NCBI GenBank assembly: GCA_021797055.1
Contig: JAKAAI010000105.1
Location: 1 to 6,063, forward strand
Direction of reading: 5' to 3'
Length of the DNA: 6,063 bases
From: Thermoplasmata archaeon
GTDB lineage: Archaea; Thermoplasmatota; Thermoplasmata; Thermoplasmatales; Thermoplasmataceae
Made by a program: the position numbers and the translations under genes. Shown piece by piece: positions 1 to 5,851 of the stretch (position 1 is the first letter of the stretch; each line of letters opens with the position of its first letter). The notes below the pieces were generated by a model. The model was not told the origin of the DNA and did not search any database. It saw only the letters and a program-made list of their open reading frames with translations.

Positions 1-4
1 CACC

Positions 5-1444
5 ATGATGAGTAAAGTACAGAAATTCGATCTTGTAATACTGGGAAGAGGAGCAGCTGCATTTTCGGCCGCAATCAAAGCTTCGGAACTCAGCAATGGT
101 GAGATAACTATTGCCATGATCGGCACGGGACCGCTTGGAGGTACATGTGTCAATGTGGGATGCGTTCCATCGAAATACCTGCTTGAGGCTTCACATTCTG
201 TCTTCCGGCTAGAACACCCAAAGATGCCGGGAATACACACAACACCAGTAAACTATGACTTCTCTGAAGTTATGAATGGCCTGAGATCATATGTTGCAAA
301 CGCAAGGGACTCAAAGTACGTTCAGGTAATTGAAAACTATAGAAATGTGAATCTTTTTGACGGTCTTGGGAAATTCGTGGATAAGAAGACCGTAATGGTA
401 TCAGATCCAGATGGAAATGAAATTGCTTTAGTCTCAGGATCCAACATTCTCATCGCAACCGGATCACATCCCACTGTACCAAACATCGAGGGCTTGAATG
501 AAACAGGTTTCCTCACAAGCGATACAATATGGGATCTCACCGAATTGCCTGAGTCGGTTGCCATCATAGGCGGTGGTGCAATAGGATTGGAACTGGGCCA
601 GGCTCTCCTGCATTTCGGATCAAAGGTAACGGTGATTGAGGCGCTTGATTCACTTCTCCCGCAGATAGAACCTGAGATAGGTTCAGCAATGAAAAAGTAT
701 CTGGAGAAAGAAGGCATGAAGTTCTACCTGAGGGCAAGAATCAGTTCAGTCAACGGATCTGGAAACCGAAAATCAATTGATGTAATAACACACAAGGGAA
801 AGGAAAAAGTAGAAATCCACGAGATCATAGTTGCAACCGGAAGACAGCCCAACACACCATATCTGAATCTCAAAGCTGCAGGTGTTGACACCGATTCCAG
901 GGGGCAAATTGTCACTTCCGAAACAATGAAGACATCCGCACCTGGAATTTATGCTGCAGGTGACTGTGTTTCAAAAAAGATGTTCCTTGAAACTCTTGCT
1001 GCAAGAGAAGGGGTGATAGCCGTGAGAAACATGTTCGGTGAAGACCTTAAGATCGATTACGACTCTGCAACATGGGCAGTATTTACCAGCCCACAGGTTG
1101 CAGGTGTGGGAATAATAGAGAATGAATTCTCCCAGAAGAATGGATCGTGTTCGTGTAGGGTATTTTCCCTTGAAAATTTAACAAAGGCAAGCATAATGGG
1201 AGAGACTGAGGGCATCATAAAGATCACTGTCGACCCAAAGGACAACAGGGTAGTGGGAATGCACATCATGGCTCCAAATGCCACAGACATCATAACTGAG
1301 GGTGCGTATGCTATCAGGAATGGTTACACCATTGATGAAATAATCGAAACCAGTCATATATTCCCCTCGTTTTCAGAGGGTGTAAAACTTGCAGCCCAGT
1401 CATTCATCAGAGATCTTTCCAAAATGGCTTGCTGCGTGGAGTGA
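5..1444 (+). CDS. merA: Mercuric reductase MerA, core form without NmerA domain
   Basis: FAD- and pyridine nucleotide-dependent cytoplasmic enzyme that reduces Hg(II) to volatile Hg(0). The order is an FAD dinucleotide-binding loop (GRGAAA, residues 14-19), a redox disulfide in GGTCVNVGCVPSK (Cys48, Cys53), an NAD(P)-binding loop (GGGAIG, 189-194), the second FAD motif (IYAAGD, 315-320) and the dimerisation domain to the end. The decisive mark is the vicinal pair Cys476-Cys477 three residues from the C-terminus, the Hg-delivery cysteines of MerA that dihydrolipoamide dehydrogenase and glutathione reductase lack. The site of the catalytic His in the usual HPTxxE motif reads Phe (FPSFSEG, 453-459), as expected when no His-Glu dyad is needed. 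No heavy-metal-associated N-terminal domain is present. Glu212 at the end of the second Rossmann strand favours NADH. Two ATG codons stand in tandem (5 and 8) and only four bases lie upstream, so the promoter is not visible. The stop overlaps the ribosome binding site of the next gene. Confidence 0.95.
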   Translation: MMSKVQKFDLVILGRGAAAFSAAIKASELSNGEITIAMIGTGPLGGTCVNVGCVPSKYLLEASHSVFRLEHPKMPGIHTTPVNYDFSEVMNGLRSYVANARDSKYVQVIENYRNVNLFDGLGKFVDKKTVMVSDPDGNEIALVSGSNILIATGSHPTVPNIEGLNETGFLTSDTIWDLTELPESVAIIGGGAIGLELGQALLHFGSKVTVIEALDSLLPQIEPEIGSAMKKYLEKEGMKFYLRARISSVNGSGNRKSIDVITHKGKEKVEIHEIIVATGRQPNTPYLNLKAAGVDTDSRGQIVTSETMKTSAPGIYAAGDCVSKKMFLETLAAREGVIAVRNMFGEDLKIDYDSATWAVFTSPQVAGVGIIENEFSQKNGSCSCRVFSLENLTKASIMGETEGIIKITVDPKDNRVVGMHIMAPNATDIITEGAYAIRNGYTIDEIIETSHIFPSFSEGVKLAAQSFIRDLSKMACCVE

Positions 1445-1445
1445 T
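1438..1445 (+). promoter_or_regulatory. Shine-Dalgarno site over the merA stop codon
   Basis: GGAGTGAT resembles the archaeal SD consensus GGAGGTGAT and ends 4 nt before the ATG at 1450. The spacing matches the SD of the oxidoreductase gene at 4499 (GGTGAT, 4 nt, ATG). This favours ATG 1450 over ATG 1444, which would lie inside the SD. The site contains the merA TGA, implying translational coupling. Confidence 0.55.
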
Positions 1446-1449
1446 GGAA

Positions 1450-1824
1450 ATGAAGGTGAAAGAAATAATTTCAAGATTCGGATTCGACCAGACAGTTGAG
1501 ATTCTTGAGAGATCTGTAAATGAGAATGGTCTGAAGATCGTATCAGTAATAAATGCTCAGGCAAATCTGAAGAAGATTGGCGTTGAGGCAGGCGGAAACA
1601 AAATTCTGGAAGTCTTCCACCCAAAGCTTGCCATGGAAGTTTTCGACCGCGATCTGAGAGCAGGCATAGTTCCGCCCTTGAGAATTTACATCTATGAAGA
1701 AAGTTACAAGACTCATGTGGCAGTGCAGAGCGCCGTGGAGCTTTTCGCACAGTACAATGGTTTGGAAGGACTTGCAAAAAGGTTGGATGAAATGCTTAAT
1801 TTAGTGATTAATTCTGTCGAATAA
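1450..1824 (+). CDS. DUF302-family protein coupled to merA
   Basis: A 124-residue soluble protein without signal peptide, membrane segment or cysteine. Its pattern fits the DUF302 family: an early amphipathic helix, a middle FHPKLA motif (residues 56-61, where many members have a Cys/Asn-Pro-Lys sequence), then a GIVPPLRIYIYEE strand (72-84) and a C-terminal helix. The biochemical function of DUF302 is not established. The start was chosen at ATG 1450 because of the well-placed SD; ATG 1444, overlapping the merA TGA as TGATG, is the alternative and adds two residues. It is almost certainly cotranscribed with merA, so a role in mercury or redox stress is a reasonable inference. The absence of cysteine argues against direct thiolate binding of Hg(II). 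Confidence 0.75.
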   Translation: MKVKEIISRFGFDQTVEILERSVNENGLKIVSVINAQANLKKIGVEAGGNKILEVFHPKLAMEVFDRDLRAGIVPPLRIYIYEESYKTHVAVQSAVELFAQYNGLEGLAKRLDEMLNLVINSVE

Positions 1825-1877
1825 TACATTATTCTTGAGCAAGAAGCCGGAAAAATTAATACCCAAACATCTTTCAA
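1825..1877. terminator. Convergent intergenic region with weak termination signals
   Basis: The gap between the DUF302 gene (+) and the HPP gene (-). It holds a small palindrome TTCTTG-AG-CAAGAA (1832-1845). On the minus strand a T5 run (1855-1851) lies just past the HPP stop. On the plus strand T5 lies at 1887-1891, inside the end of the HPP gene. Short T runs can terminate archaeal transcription, but these are weak. Confidence 0.3.
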
Positions 1878-2336
1878 TTAACCATATTTTTCTATGATCA
1901 AGGATGCTGCGAGTAAAGCTAAGAGTGAAAGCCCGGAAGAAATTGTGAAATTCAGTGGATCTCCAGCTATATACGAGAAAATTGTCAGGGCGATTGCAGG
2001 AGGATGTGTGAGATTGGTGAAGGTAACAAAGGCTGATACAATCAAAACATTGAAGATCATTCCAACGAGACTCCCGCCAAAGAGGAAATGCAGCGCATCT
2101 GATGAAATGATAACAAGTGCATAGGTCGCAATCAGGCTCTCTCTGCTGGAATACTTGGTATTTCTCTGAAAGGCCACGAGATAGGCTGAAACCGCGTACG
2201 GTGGTGCCAGGATGTAGTCTCCCCTGATTGCAATAAGGGAAAATATAACGCTAAGTATCAACAGGAAAATAAGGTAATTCTTGACTTTCTCTGGTATTAG
2301 GTTATCGCGAACCATCTGCTTTAAAATATCCGCCAA
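1878..2336 (-). CDS. HPP-family integral membrane protein
   Basis: A small membrane protein (152 residues from TTG) with about five to six hydrophobic segments, near residues 20-37, 41-56, 66-86, 88-107, 112-125 and 130-147. The signature HPP tripeptide is present in LTHPPAIAL (His111-Pro112-Pro113), and the second segment carries the typical APPYA-like turn. HPP proteins of cyanobacteria and chloroplasts have been linked to nitrite transport; whether that applies here is unknown. The start is uncertain: TTG 2336 has AAGGA only 2 nt upstream, and ATG 2315 (145 residues) has no clear SD. The gene begins about 30 nt after the osmC stop on the same strand, so the two probably form an operon driven by the osmC promoter. 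Confidence 0.8.
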   Translation of the reverse strand: MADILKQMVRDNLIPEKVKNYLIFLLILSVIFSLIAIRGDYILAPPYAVSAYLVAFQRNTKYSSRESLIATYALVIISSDALHFLFGGSLVGMIFNVLIVSAFVTFTNLTHPPAIALTIFSYIAGDPLNFTISSGLSLLALLAASLIIEKYG

Positions 2337-2365
2337 CTTCCTTTGGTAGTGCGTGTGGAAGCAAT

Positions 2366-2872
2366 TTATGCTCCCCCAATCTTGCCCAAATCTTTCCCAT
2401 TTACGATAAGCAGACCGCTAACCTCACAAGCTTTAGAAAGCGTGTTAGTAATATAGCAGTCAGAGGCAGCTGAAGATGCGAGTTCTCTAATTTCTTCAAT
2501 GCTATCAGGTGAATTTATGTCAACAAAATATGTAATCTCGGTGAATAATCTAGGCCTGCTAACTTTGAATTTTCCCTCAATTGTAATATGTAGATCATCT
2601 ATCGTCAGGTCTTTCGATGCAGCATGTTCTCCGTAATGTATCATCTGACACATGGCTAGGCTTGACACGAAATATGCCAGAGGGCTTGGCCCGTTCTCAC
2701 TCGAAGTCCATGAGAATTCTTGATTCTCCGGTTTTGCCTCCGAAAACAGGTTGTCTCCCTTTGTCACTGTAACACTAACTTTGGAAAATACATCCCCCTT
2801 TTGATCAAATTTGGAAAAACGCTCCATTCTTTCCCGCATTCTTTTATTGAAATCATCATCAAAATTTACCAT
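2366..2872 (-). CDS. OsmC-family thiol peroxidase
   Basis: A cytoplasmic OsmC/Ohr-type protein of 168 residues. These enzymes reduce organic hydroperoxides through two cysteines. The first is Cys75 in the hallmark helix GPSPLAYFVSSLAMC (61-75) and the second Cys139 in SDCYITNTL (137-145), matching the usual C-P-x-S-N-T-L region. A third cysteine is at 149. A charged N-terminal stretch of about 25 residues precedes the domain. ATG 2872 was chosen; TTG 2881 would add three residues, and a stop lies a little further upstream in frame. The gene has its own TATA-like box overlapping the stop of the regulator gene, and a palindromic operator lies where transcription should begin. It is probably cotranscribed with the downstream HPP gene. 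The exact subgroup (OsmC, Ohr or YhfA-like) cannot be fixed by eye. Confidence 0.87.
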   Translation of the reverse strand: MVNFDDDFNKRMRERMERFSKFDQKGDVFSKVSVTVTKGDNLFSEAKPENQEFSWTSSENGPSPLAYFVSSLAMCQMIHYGEHAASKDLTIDDLHITIEGKFKVSRPRLFTEITYFVDINSPDSIEEIRELASSAASDCYITNTLSKACEVSGLLIVNGKDLGKIGGA

Positions 2873-2908
2873 GGCATCCAATTCGGATGAATTTCTTAAC
2901 CTCTTTCA

Positions 2909-2921
2909 GTCAACGGTTGAC
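2909..2921. promoter_or_regulatory. Palindromic operator copy 1, before osmC
   Basis: GTCAACGGTTGAC is a perfect dyad around a single central base (2915). It lies about 27 nt downstream of the TATA-like box of osmC, where transcription should start, and about 40 nt before the osmC ATG. That position suits a repressor. It is the most symmetric of three copies in the window. Binding by the neighbouring CARF regulator is inferred. Confidence 0.65.
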
Positions 2922-2937
2922 AGCTACACATACTGGA

Positions 2938-2945
2938 CATTATAC
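2938..2945 (-). promoter_or_regulatory. TATA-like box of osmC
   Basis: Read on the minus strand this is GTATAATG, overlapping the stop codon of the upstream regulator gene. Transcription would begin near 2916, within operator copy 1, giving a leader of about 44 nt. A moderate match to an archaeal TATA box. Confidence 0.4.
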
Positions 2946-3659
2946 AGTTACAATCTTGCCAAGGGCCGTTATCTCCACTTCGATCCTACCTCTTGATCCC
3001 CGATTTACCGAGACAAGTCCTAGATCAACAAGACCCTGAGAGTCGTCGGTGCCGTTCATATGCCTGCTGATCAGGGATTTTTCCAATCCGGTCATTTCCG
3101 AAAGTTGTTCAAGGCTTTCCACTTTGCCCCTTTTCCTGGCAAGTGCGCCTAGAATGGTGAGCTTTGTCTCGGAAAGGATTCTTTGGTATCCGAGCTTCAG
3201 TATTGGCAGCATATGGACTCCCTTTGGATCTACCCAGAAGGCTCTTATGCCAAAAATGAAAGCTGATGAGATTGCCGTGCAGGACATGAGCTTCCCACCC
3301 TCAGTTACGTTCATGAGAAAATCATCGTACTCTTTGCAATTATCTCTGTACACTGATTTCACAGCCTCAAGTACTTCATTCAGATCACCTGACGTCACTC
3401 TTACTTCCTCCACCTGTGTCATCAGGGCATTTGCTATCTGTTTGATGAAATTCCCGAAGGGAAGATCAATAAGACCAGAGTTCTTATCATGAACCTCCTC
3501 GTGTATTATTACAAGCTTGTCAAGAGGAAGAAGTCTGATCCCATCCCTTATGCCTTTATATGGCTGTCCGTCCGAATATATCACAATTTGCAGTGTTTTT
3601 TTCTGTTCGAGCGATTCATCTCCCATTGATCTGACTATACATTCTGCATTATTAGACAT
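2940..3659 (-). CDS. CARF-domain winged-helix transcriptional regulator
   Basis: A two-domain cytoplasmic regulator, about 239 residues from ATG 3659. The N-terminal Rossmann-like CARF domain (about 22-150) starts with strand LQIVIYSDG and contains the ligand-loop motif MNVTEGGKLMS (116-126), equivalent to the N-x-T-G-G-x-K-x-M signature of CARF proteins. A winged helix-turn-helix follows (about 163-239) with recognition helix region GLEKSLISRHMNGT (191-204) and a basic wing VNRGSRGRIEV. The layout resembles Csa3 and the HFX_2341/DUF6293 archaeal regulators. CARF domains of CRISPR systems bind cyclic oligoadenylates; the ligand here is unknown and no cas gene is in view. Start choice: ATG 3698 lies at the edge of an operator whose extended sequence, including that ATG, recurs before another gene, so it may not be a start; ATG 3626 is also possible. 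Self-regulation is likely. Confidence 0.82.
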   Translation of the reverse strand: MSNNAECIVRSMGDESLEQKKTLQIVIYSDGQPYKGIRDGIRLLPLDKLVIIHEEVHDKNSGLIDLPFGNFIKQIANALMTQVEEVRVTSGDLNEVLEAVKSVYRDNCKEYDDFLMNVTEGGKLMSCTAISSAFIFGIRAFWVDPKGVHMLPILKLGYQRILSETKLTILGALARKRGKVESLEQLSEMTGLEKSLISRHMNGTDDSQGLVDLGLVSVNRGSRGRIEVEITALGKIVTV

Positions 3660-3697
3660 ACTGTTTGAATTCCTTACCGTCCTACTAATCTTGCCCA

Positions 3698-3708
3698 TCA
3701 ACGGTTGA
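3698..3708. promoter_or_regulatory. Palindromic operator copy 2, before the CARF regulator
   Basis: TCAACGGTTGA, a dyad around one central base. It lies 39 nt upstream of the chosen regulator start. The extended 13-mer at 3695-3707 recurs in inverted orientation at 3807-3819 before the zinc-finger gene. No strong TATA box is visible for the regulator; a poor candidate on the minus strand lies at 3732-3725. The placement suggests autoregulation. Confidence 0.6.
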
Positions 3709-3805
3709 GGGGCGAAATGGAGACCAAAAGTAGAGTGGTGACGGCATTGTGTTCACAACAGCCTCGGCTTGAGACCAATTATCCATGTGCCAAGAAGAGG
3801 TAACT

Positions 3806-3816
3806 ACAACCGTTGA
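3806..3816. promoter_or_regulatory. Palindromic operator copy 3, before the zinc-finger membrane gene
   Basis: ACAACCGTTGA is copy 2 in inverted orientation with one mismatch at the outer base. It ends about 10 nt upstream of the TATA box at 3827-3835. Upstream of the TATA/BRE region, archaeal factors commonly activate, unlike the start-overlapping site before osmC. Confidence 0.6.
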
Positions 3817-3826
3817 TGGAATGCGC

Positions 3827-3835
3827 TTTTATATG
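3827..3835 (+). promoter_or_regulatory. TATA box of the zinc-finger membrane gene
   Basis: TTTTATATG is a good archaeal TATA match. Its centre is about 33 nt before the ATG at 3863, so transcription should start only a few bases before the start codon. No SD is visible, consistent with a leaderless or nearly leaderless mRNA. Confidence 0.6.
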
Positions 3836-3862
3836 TATCCTGAATGAGAACATTAGATAAAT

Positions 3863-4444
3863 ATGACAGAAAACAAGTGTGATGCATGCGGAAAGGTCTT
3901 CGATTCAAAGGAGTTCTTGATGGAACATGCCAAAATGCATATGGGCAATGCCAAAATGGGTATAAGCGCTAGGAACGTGATAATATCCTCCATCATAGGA
4001 GGAATAATCGGTGGAATCCTGATGCTTCTGGTATTGATGGCGGGCGCGACGGGAATGGGACTCTCTGCAACCACATTTGCATTGATCATGGGAATGGGTT
4101 TAGGGGCATCAATGGGCTCTGCTGTAATGGTTGGCGTAATAGGGCATTTCATAGTGAGCATTGTTGCGGGTGCAATATTTGGCGCAATAGTGTCATATGT
4201 AAAGCCATTAAGACTTAAGAATGGAACTAAATCTCTTAGTTTGGGAGTAGCATTTGCCGTAGTTGTGTATCTGGTATTCTTCCTGCCCATGGCAATGACC
4301 GTATTCGCATCAGTTATGATGAATATGATGGGCGCCAAGGCGGCAATGTTGCTCCCTGATGTTCTCGTTATAGGATTTATAGGGCATCTTCTGTACGGTC
4401 TTGCCCTTGGTGCATTCTCATTTGTAATCAGCAGAAAACTCTAA
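3863..4444 (+). CDS. C2H2 zinc-finger fused to multi-span membrane protein
   Basis: A 193-residue protein of unrecognised function. Residues 6-26 form a classical zinc finger, Cys6-x2-Cys9-x12-His22-x3-His26, with the usual Phe13 and Leu19 core positions. After a short linker come about four to five very Gly/Met/Ala-rich hydrophobic segments, roughly 38-60, 68-86, 88-112, 126-150 and 165-190. Two segments share a pattern, GVIGH at 91-95 followed by GAIFG and GFIGH at 171-175 followed by GALG/AF, suggesting an internal duplication. The N-terminus lacks a signal peptide, so the finger probably faces the cytoplasm and could bind a metal, a nucleic acid or a protein partner. It is transcribed divergently from the CARF regulator and shares its operator. 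ATG 3863 is the natural start given the TATA position. Confidence 0.78.
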   Translation: MTENKCDACGKVFDSKEFLMEHAKMHMGNAKMGISARNVIISSIIGGIIGGILMLLVLMAGATGMGLSATTFALIMGMGLGASMGSAVMVGVIGHFIVSIVAGAIFGAIVSYVKPLRLKNGTKSLSLGVAFAVVVYLVFFLPMAMTVFASVMMNMMGAKAAMLLPDVLVIGFIGHLLYGLALGAFSFVISRKL

Positions 4445-4453
4445 TTATTTATT

Positions 4454-4462
4454 TTTAAAATA
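4454..4462 (+). promoter_or_regulatory. TATA-like box of the second disulfide oxidoreductase
   Basis: TTTAAAATA lies within a very AT-rich stretch (4441-4480) following the zinc-finger gene. Transcription would start near 4484, leaving a short leader that still includes the SD at 4489. The T-rich stretch may also terminate the upstream transcript. Confidence 0.5.
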
Positions 4463-4488
4463 TTTATTAATTATCCTATGTAATGAAG

Positions 4489-4494
4489 GGTGAT
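4489..4494 (+). promoter_or_regulatory. Shine-Dalgarno site deciding the start at 4499
   Basis: GGTGAT, a perfect part of the archaeal SD consensus, ends 4 nt before ATG 4499. It overlaps GTG 4490 and ATG 4493, which are therefore unlikely starts. Confidence 0.6.
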
Positions 4495-4498
4495 GATT

Positions 4499-5851
4499 AT
4501 GACAACAAAATTTGATCTAATAATAATAGGTTCTGGATCGGCTGCAACTACTGTTGCATTCAAAGCGGTTAAAAGTGGGAAAAAGGTCGCTGTAATTGAT
4601 CAAAAGCCCATAGGCGGAACATGCGCACTTAGGGGTTGCGATCCAAAAAAAGTACTAGTTGGAGTTACTGATTCCCTGGAATCGGCCAAGAGGCTCCAAG
4701 GCAACGGTATCTCTGAGTTAACCGGCCATATTGACTGGAAAGAACTAATGGAGTTTAAACGTTCATTCACCGAATCAATGTCTTTAAGAATAGAGGAAAG
4801 CCTTCTTAAAAGCAACGTCGAAGTCATACATGGAAGGGCGGAGTTCAAAGGGCCGGAGACCCTGGAGGTTGATGGCAAGACCTTGGACGCGAATAAGTTC
4901 TTGATAGCATCCGGAGTAAAAGCGGCAACACTAAATTTTCCTGGCTCGGATCTCCTAATAGATAATGAAGGATTTTTCAGCATGCCCGTTTTACCGAAGA
5001 GAATAGTGTTTGTGGGGGGAGGATACATTTCTGTTGAATTTGCTAGTATCGCAAGAAAGGCAGGTTCAGAGGTAACCATAATTCAGCATTCGGAAAGAAT
5101 TCTATCGAACTTCGACAGTGAAATGGCCAAGCTCCTTGCCGATATGCTGCGAGAATCTGGCATTGAAATATTGGTCAAAACCTCAGTAAAGGAAGTAAGG
5201 AAAGTTGATGGGGTATTTGAAATAAGACTGGCAAGAGAAGGCAAGAATGAGATTATCTATGCAGATACAGTGGTTCATGGCGCTGGAAGAGAGTTCGACT
5301 CTGATATGGGGCTAGACGCAGGGAACATAAAATGGTCAAGAAAAGGTGTGATCGTTAATGAATATCTCCAGAGTGTATCTAATCCCAGAGTTTATGCAGC
5401 AGGCGACTCTGCTGACACTACAGGACCAAAATTAACTCCTGTTGCCGTCATGGAAGGTAATGCTGCGGCAGAAAATATCCTATGTGGTAATACCGTGAAG
5501 GCAGACTACACAGGAATTCCCACGACAGTATTTTCGTCGCCCCCCCTGGCGATGGTGGGAATCACCGAAGAGGAAGCATCGAGAAAGGATCTCAGGATAA
5601 CAGTAAAGAAAGGAAGTATGACCTCATGGTACAATTCAAGGAGAAGAAATATCCCCAAATCGTCCTACAAGATTTTAATGAATGAAGAGTCCAACAAGAT
5701 ACTTGGGGCCCACATAATGGCTGAAAATGCTGAGGAGGTCATCAACATATTTGCTCTTGCAATCAGGTTGAACATAGATATCAAAGCCCTGAATTCAATG
5801 CCATTTACATATCCTTCTGACACCAATGACATAAAATATATGATTGGGTAG
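4499..5851 (+). CDS. Pyridine nucleotide-disulfide oxidoreductase, glutathione reductase/Lpd-like
   Basis: A 450-residue FAD-dependent class I disulfide oxidoreductase, cytoplasmic. It has the FAD loop GSGSAA (11-16), a redox disulfide in GGTCALRGCDPKK (Cys42, Cys47), an NAD(P)-binding loop VGGGYI (172-177), the second FAD motif VYAAGD (298-303) and the dimerisation domain. The C-terminal motif that is normally HPTxxE reads FTYPSDTNDI (436-445): the catalytic His is Tyr and the Glu is lost. It also lacks the terminal Cys pair of MerA, so it is not a second mercuric reductase. The substrate is unknown. After the second Rossmann strand the sequence IIQHSERIL has no acidic residue at the usual position and keeps the His found in NADPH-binding glutathione reductase, so NADPH is possible. 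It has its own promoter and SD, is separate from the operator-bearing genes, and probably acts in thiol or redox balance. Confidence 0.87.
   Translation: MTTKFDLIIIGSGSAATTVAFKAVKSGKKVAVIDQKPIGGTCALRGCDPKKVLVGVTDSLESAKRLQGNGISELTGHIDWKELMEFKRSFTESMSLRIEESLLKSNVEVIHGRAEFKGPETLEVDGKTLDANKFLIASGVKAATLNFPGSDLLIDNEGFFSMPVLPKRIVFVGGGYISVEFASIARKAGSEVTIIQHSERILSNFDSEMAKLLADMLRESGIEILVKTSVKEVRKVDGVFEIRLAREGKNEIIYADTVVHGAGREFDSDMGLDAGNIKWSRKGVIVNEYLQSVSNPRVYAAGDSADTTGPKLTPVAVMEGNAAAENILCGNTVKADYTGIPTTVFSSPPLAMVGITEEEASRKDLRITVKKGSMTSWYNSRRRNIPKSSYKILMNEESNKILGAHIMAENAEEVINIFALAIRLNIDIKALNSMPFTYPSDTNDIKYMIG

Noticed and set aside
746..756. GTCAACGGATC inside merA as a fourth operator
   Set aside because: Only one half of the dyad matches and it is within coding sequence.
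1894..2124. Plus-strand open frame opposite the HPP gene
   Set aside because: No SD or promoter, no motif, and antisense to a gene with the HPP signature.
3049..3492. Plus-strand open frame opposite the CARF regulator
   Set aside because: Ser/Phe/Leu-rich translation with no recognisable motif, fully antisense to a gene with clear CARF and winged-helix features.
3696..3698. ATG 3698 as start of the CARF regulator
   Set aside because: Not excluded, but it overlaps the operator, and the extended sequence including it recurs before the zinc-finger gene. The extra 13 residues lie outside the predicted fold.
2909..3819. Repeated palindromes as a CRISPR array or mobile-element ends
   Set aside because: The copies are too short and far apart, spacing is irregular, no transposase lies between them, and each falls at a promoter.
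3853..4338. Long minus-strand open frame opposite the zinc-finger membrane gene
   Set aside because: Its Ile/Pro/Thr-rich low-complexity translation is a shadow of the Gly/Met-rich gene on the other strand, which has a good promoter and clear domain features.
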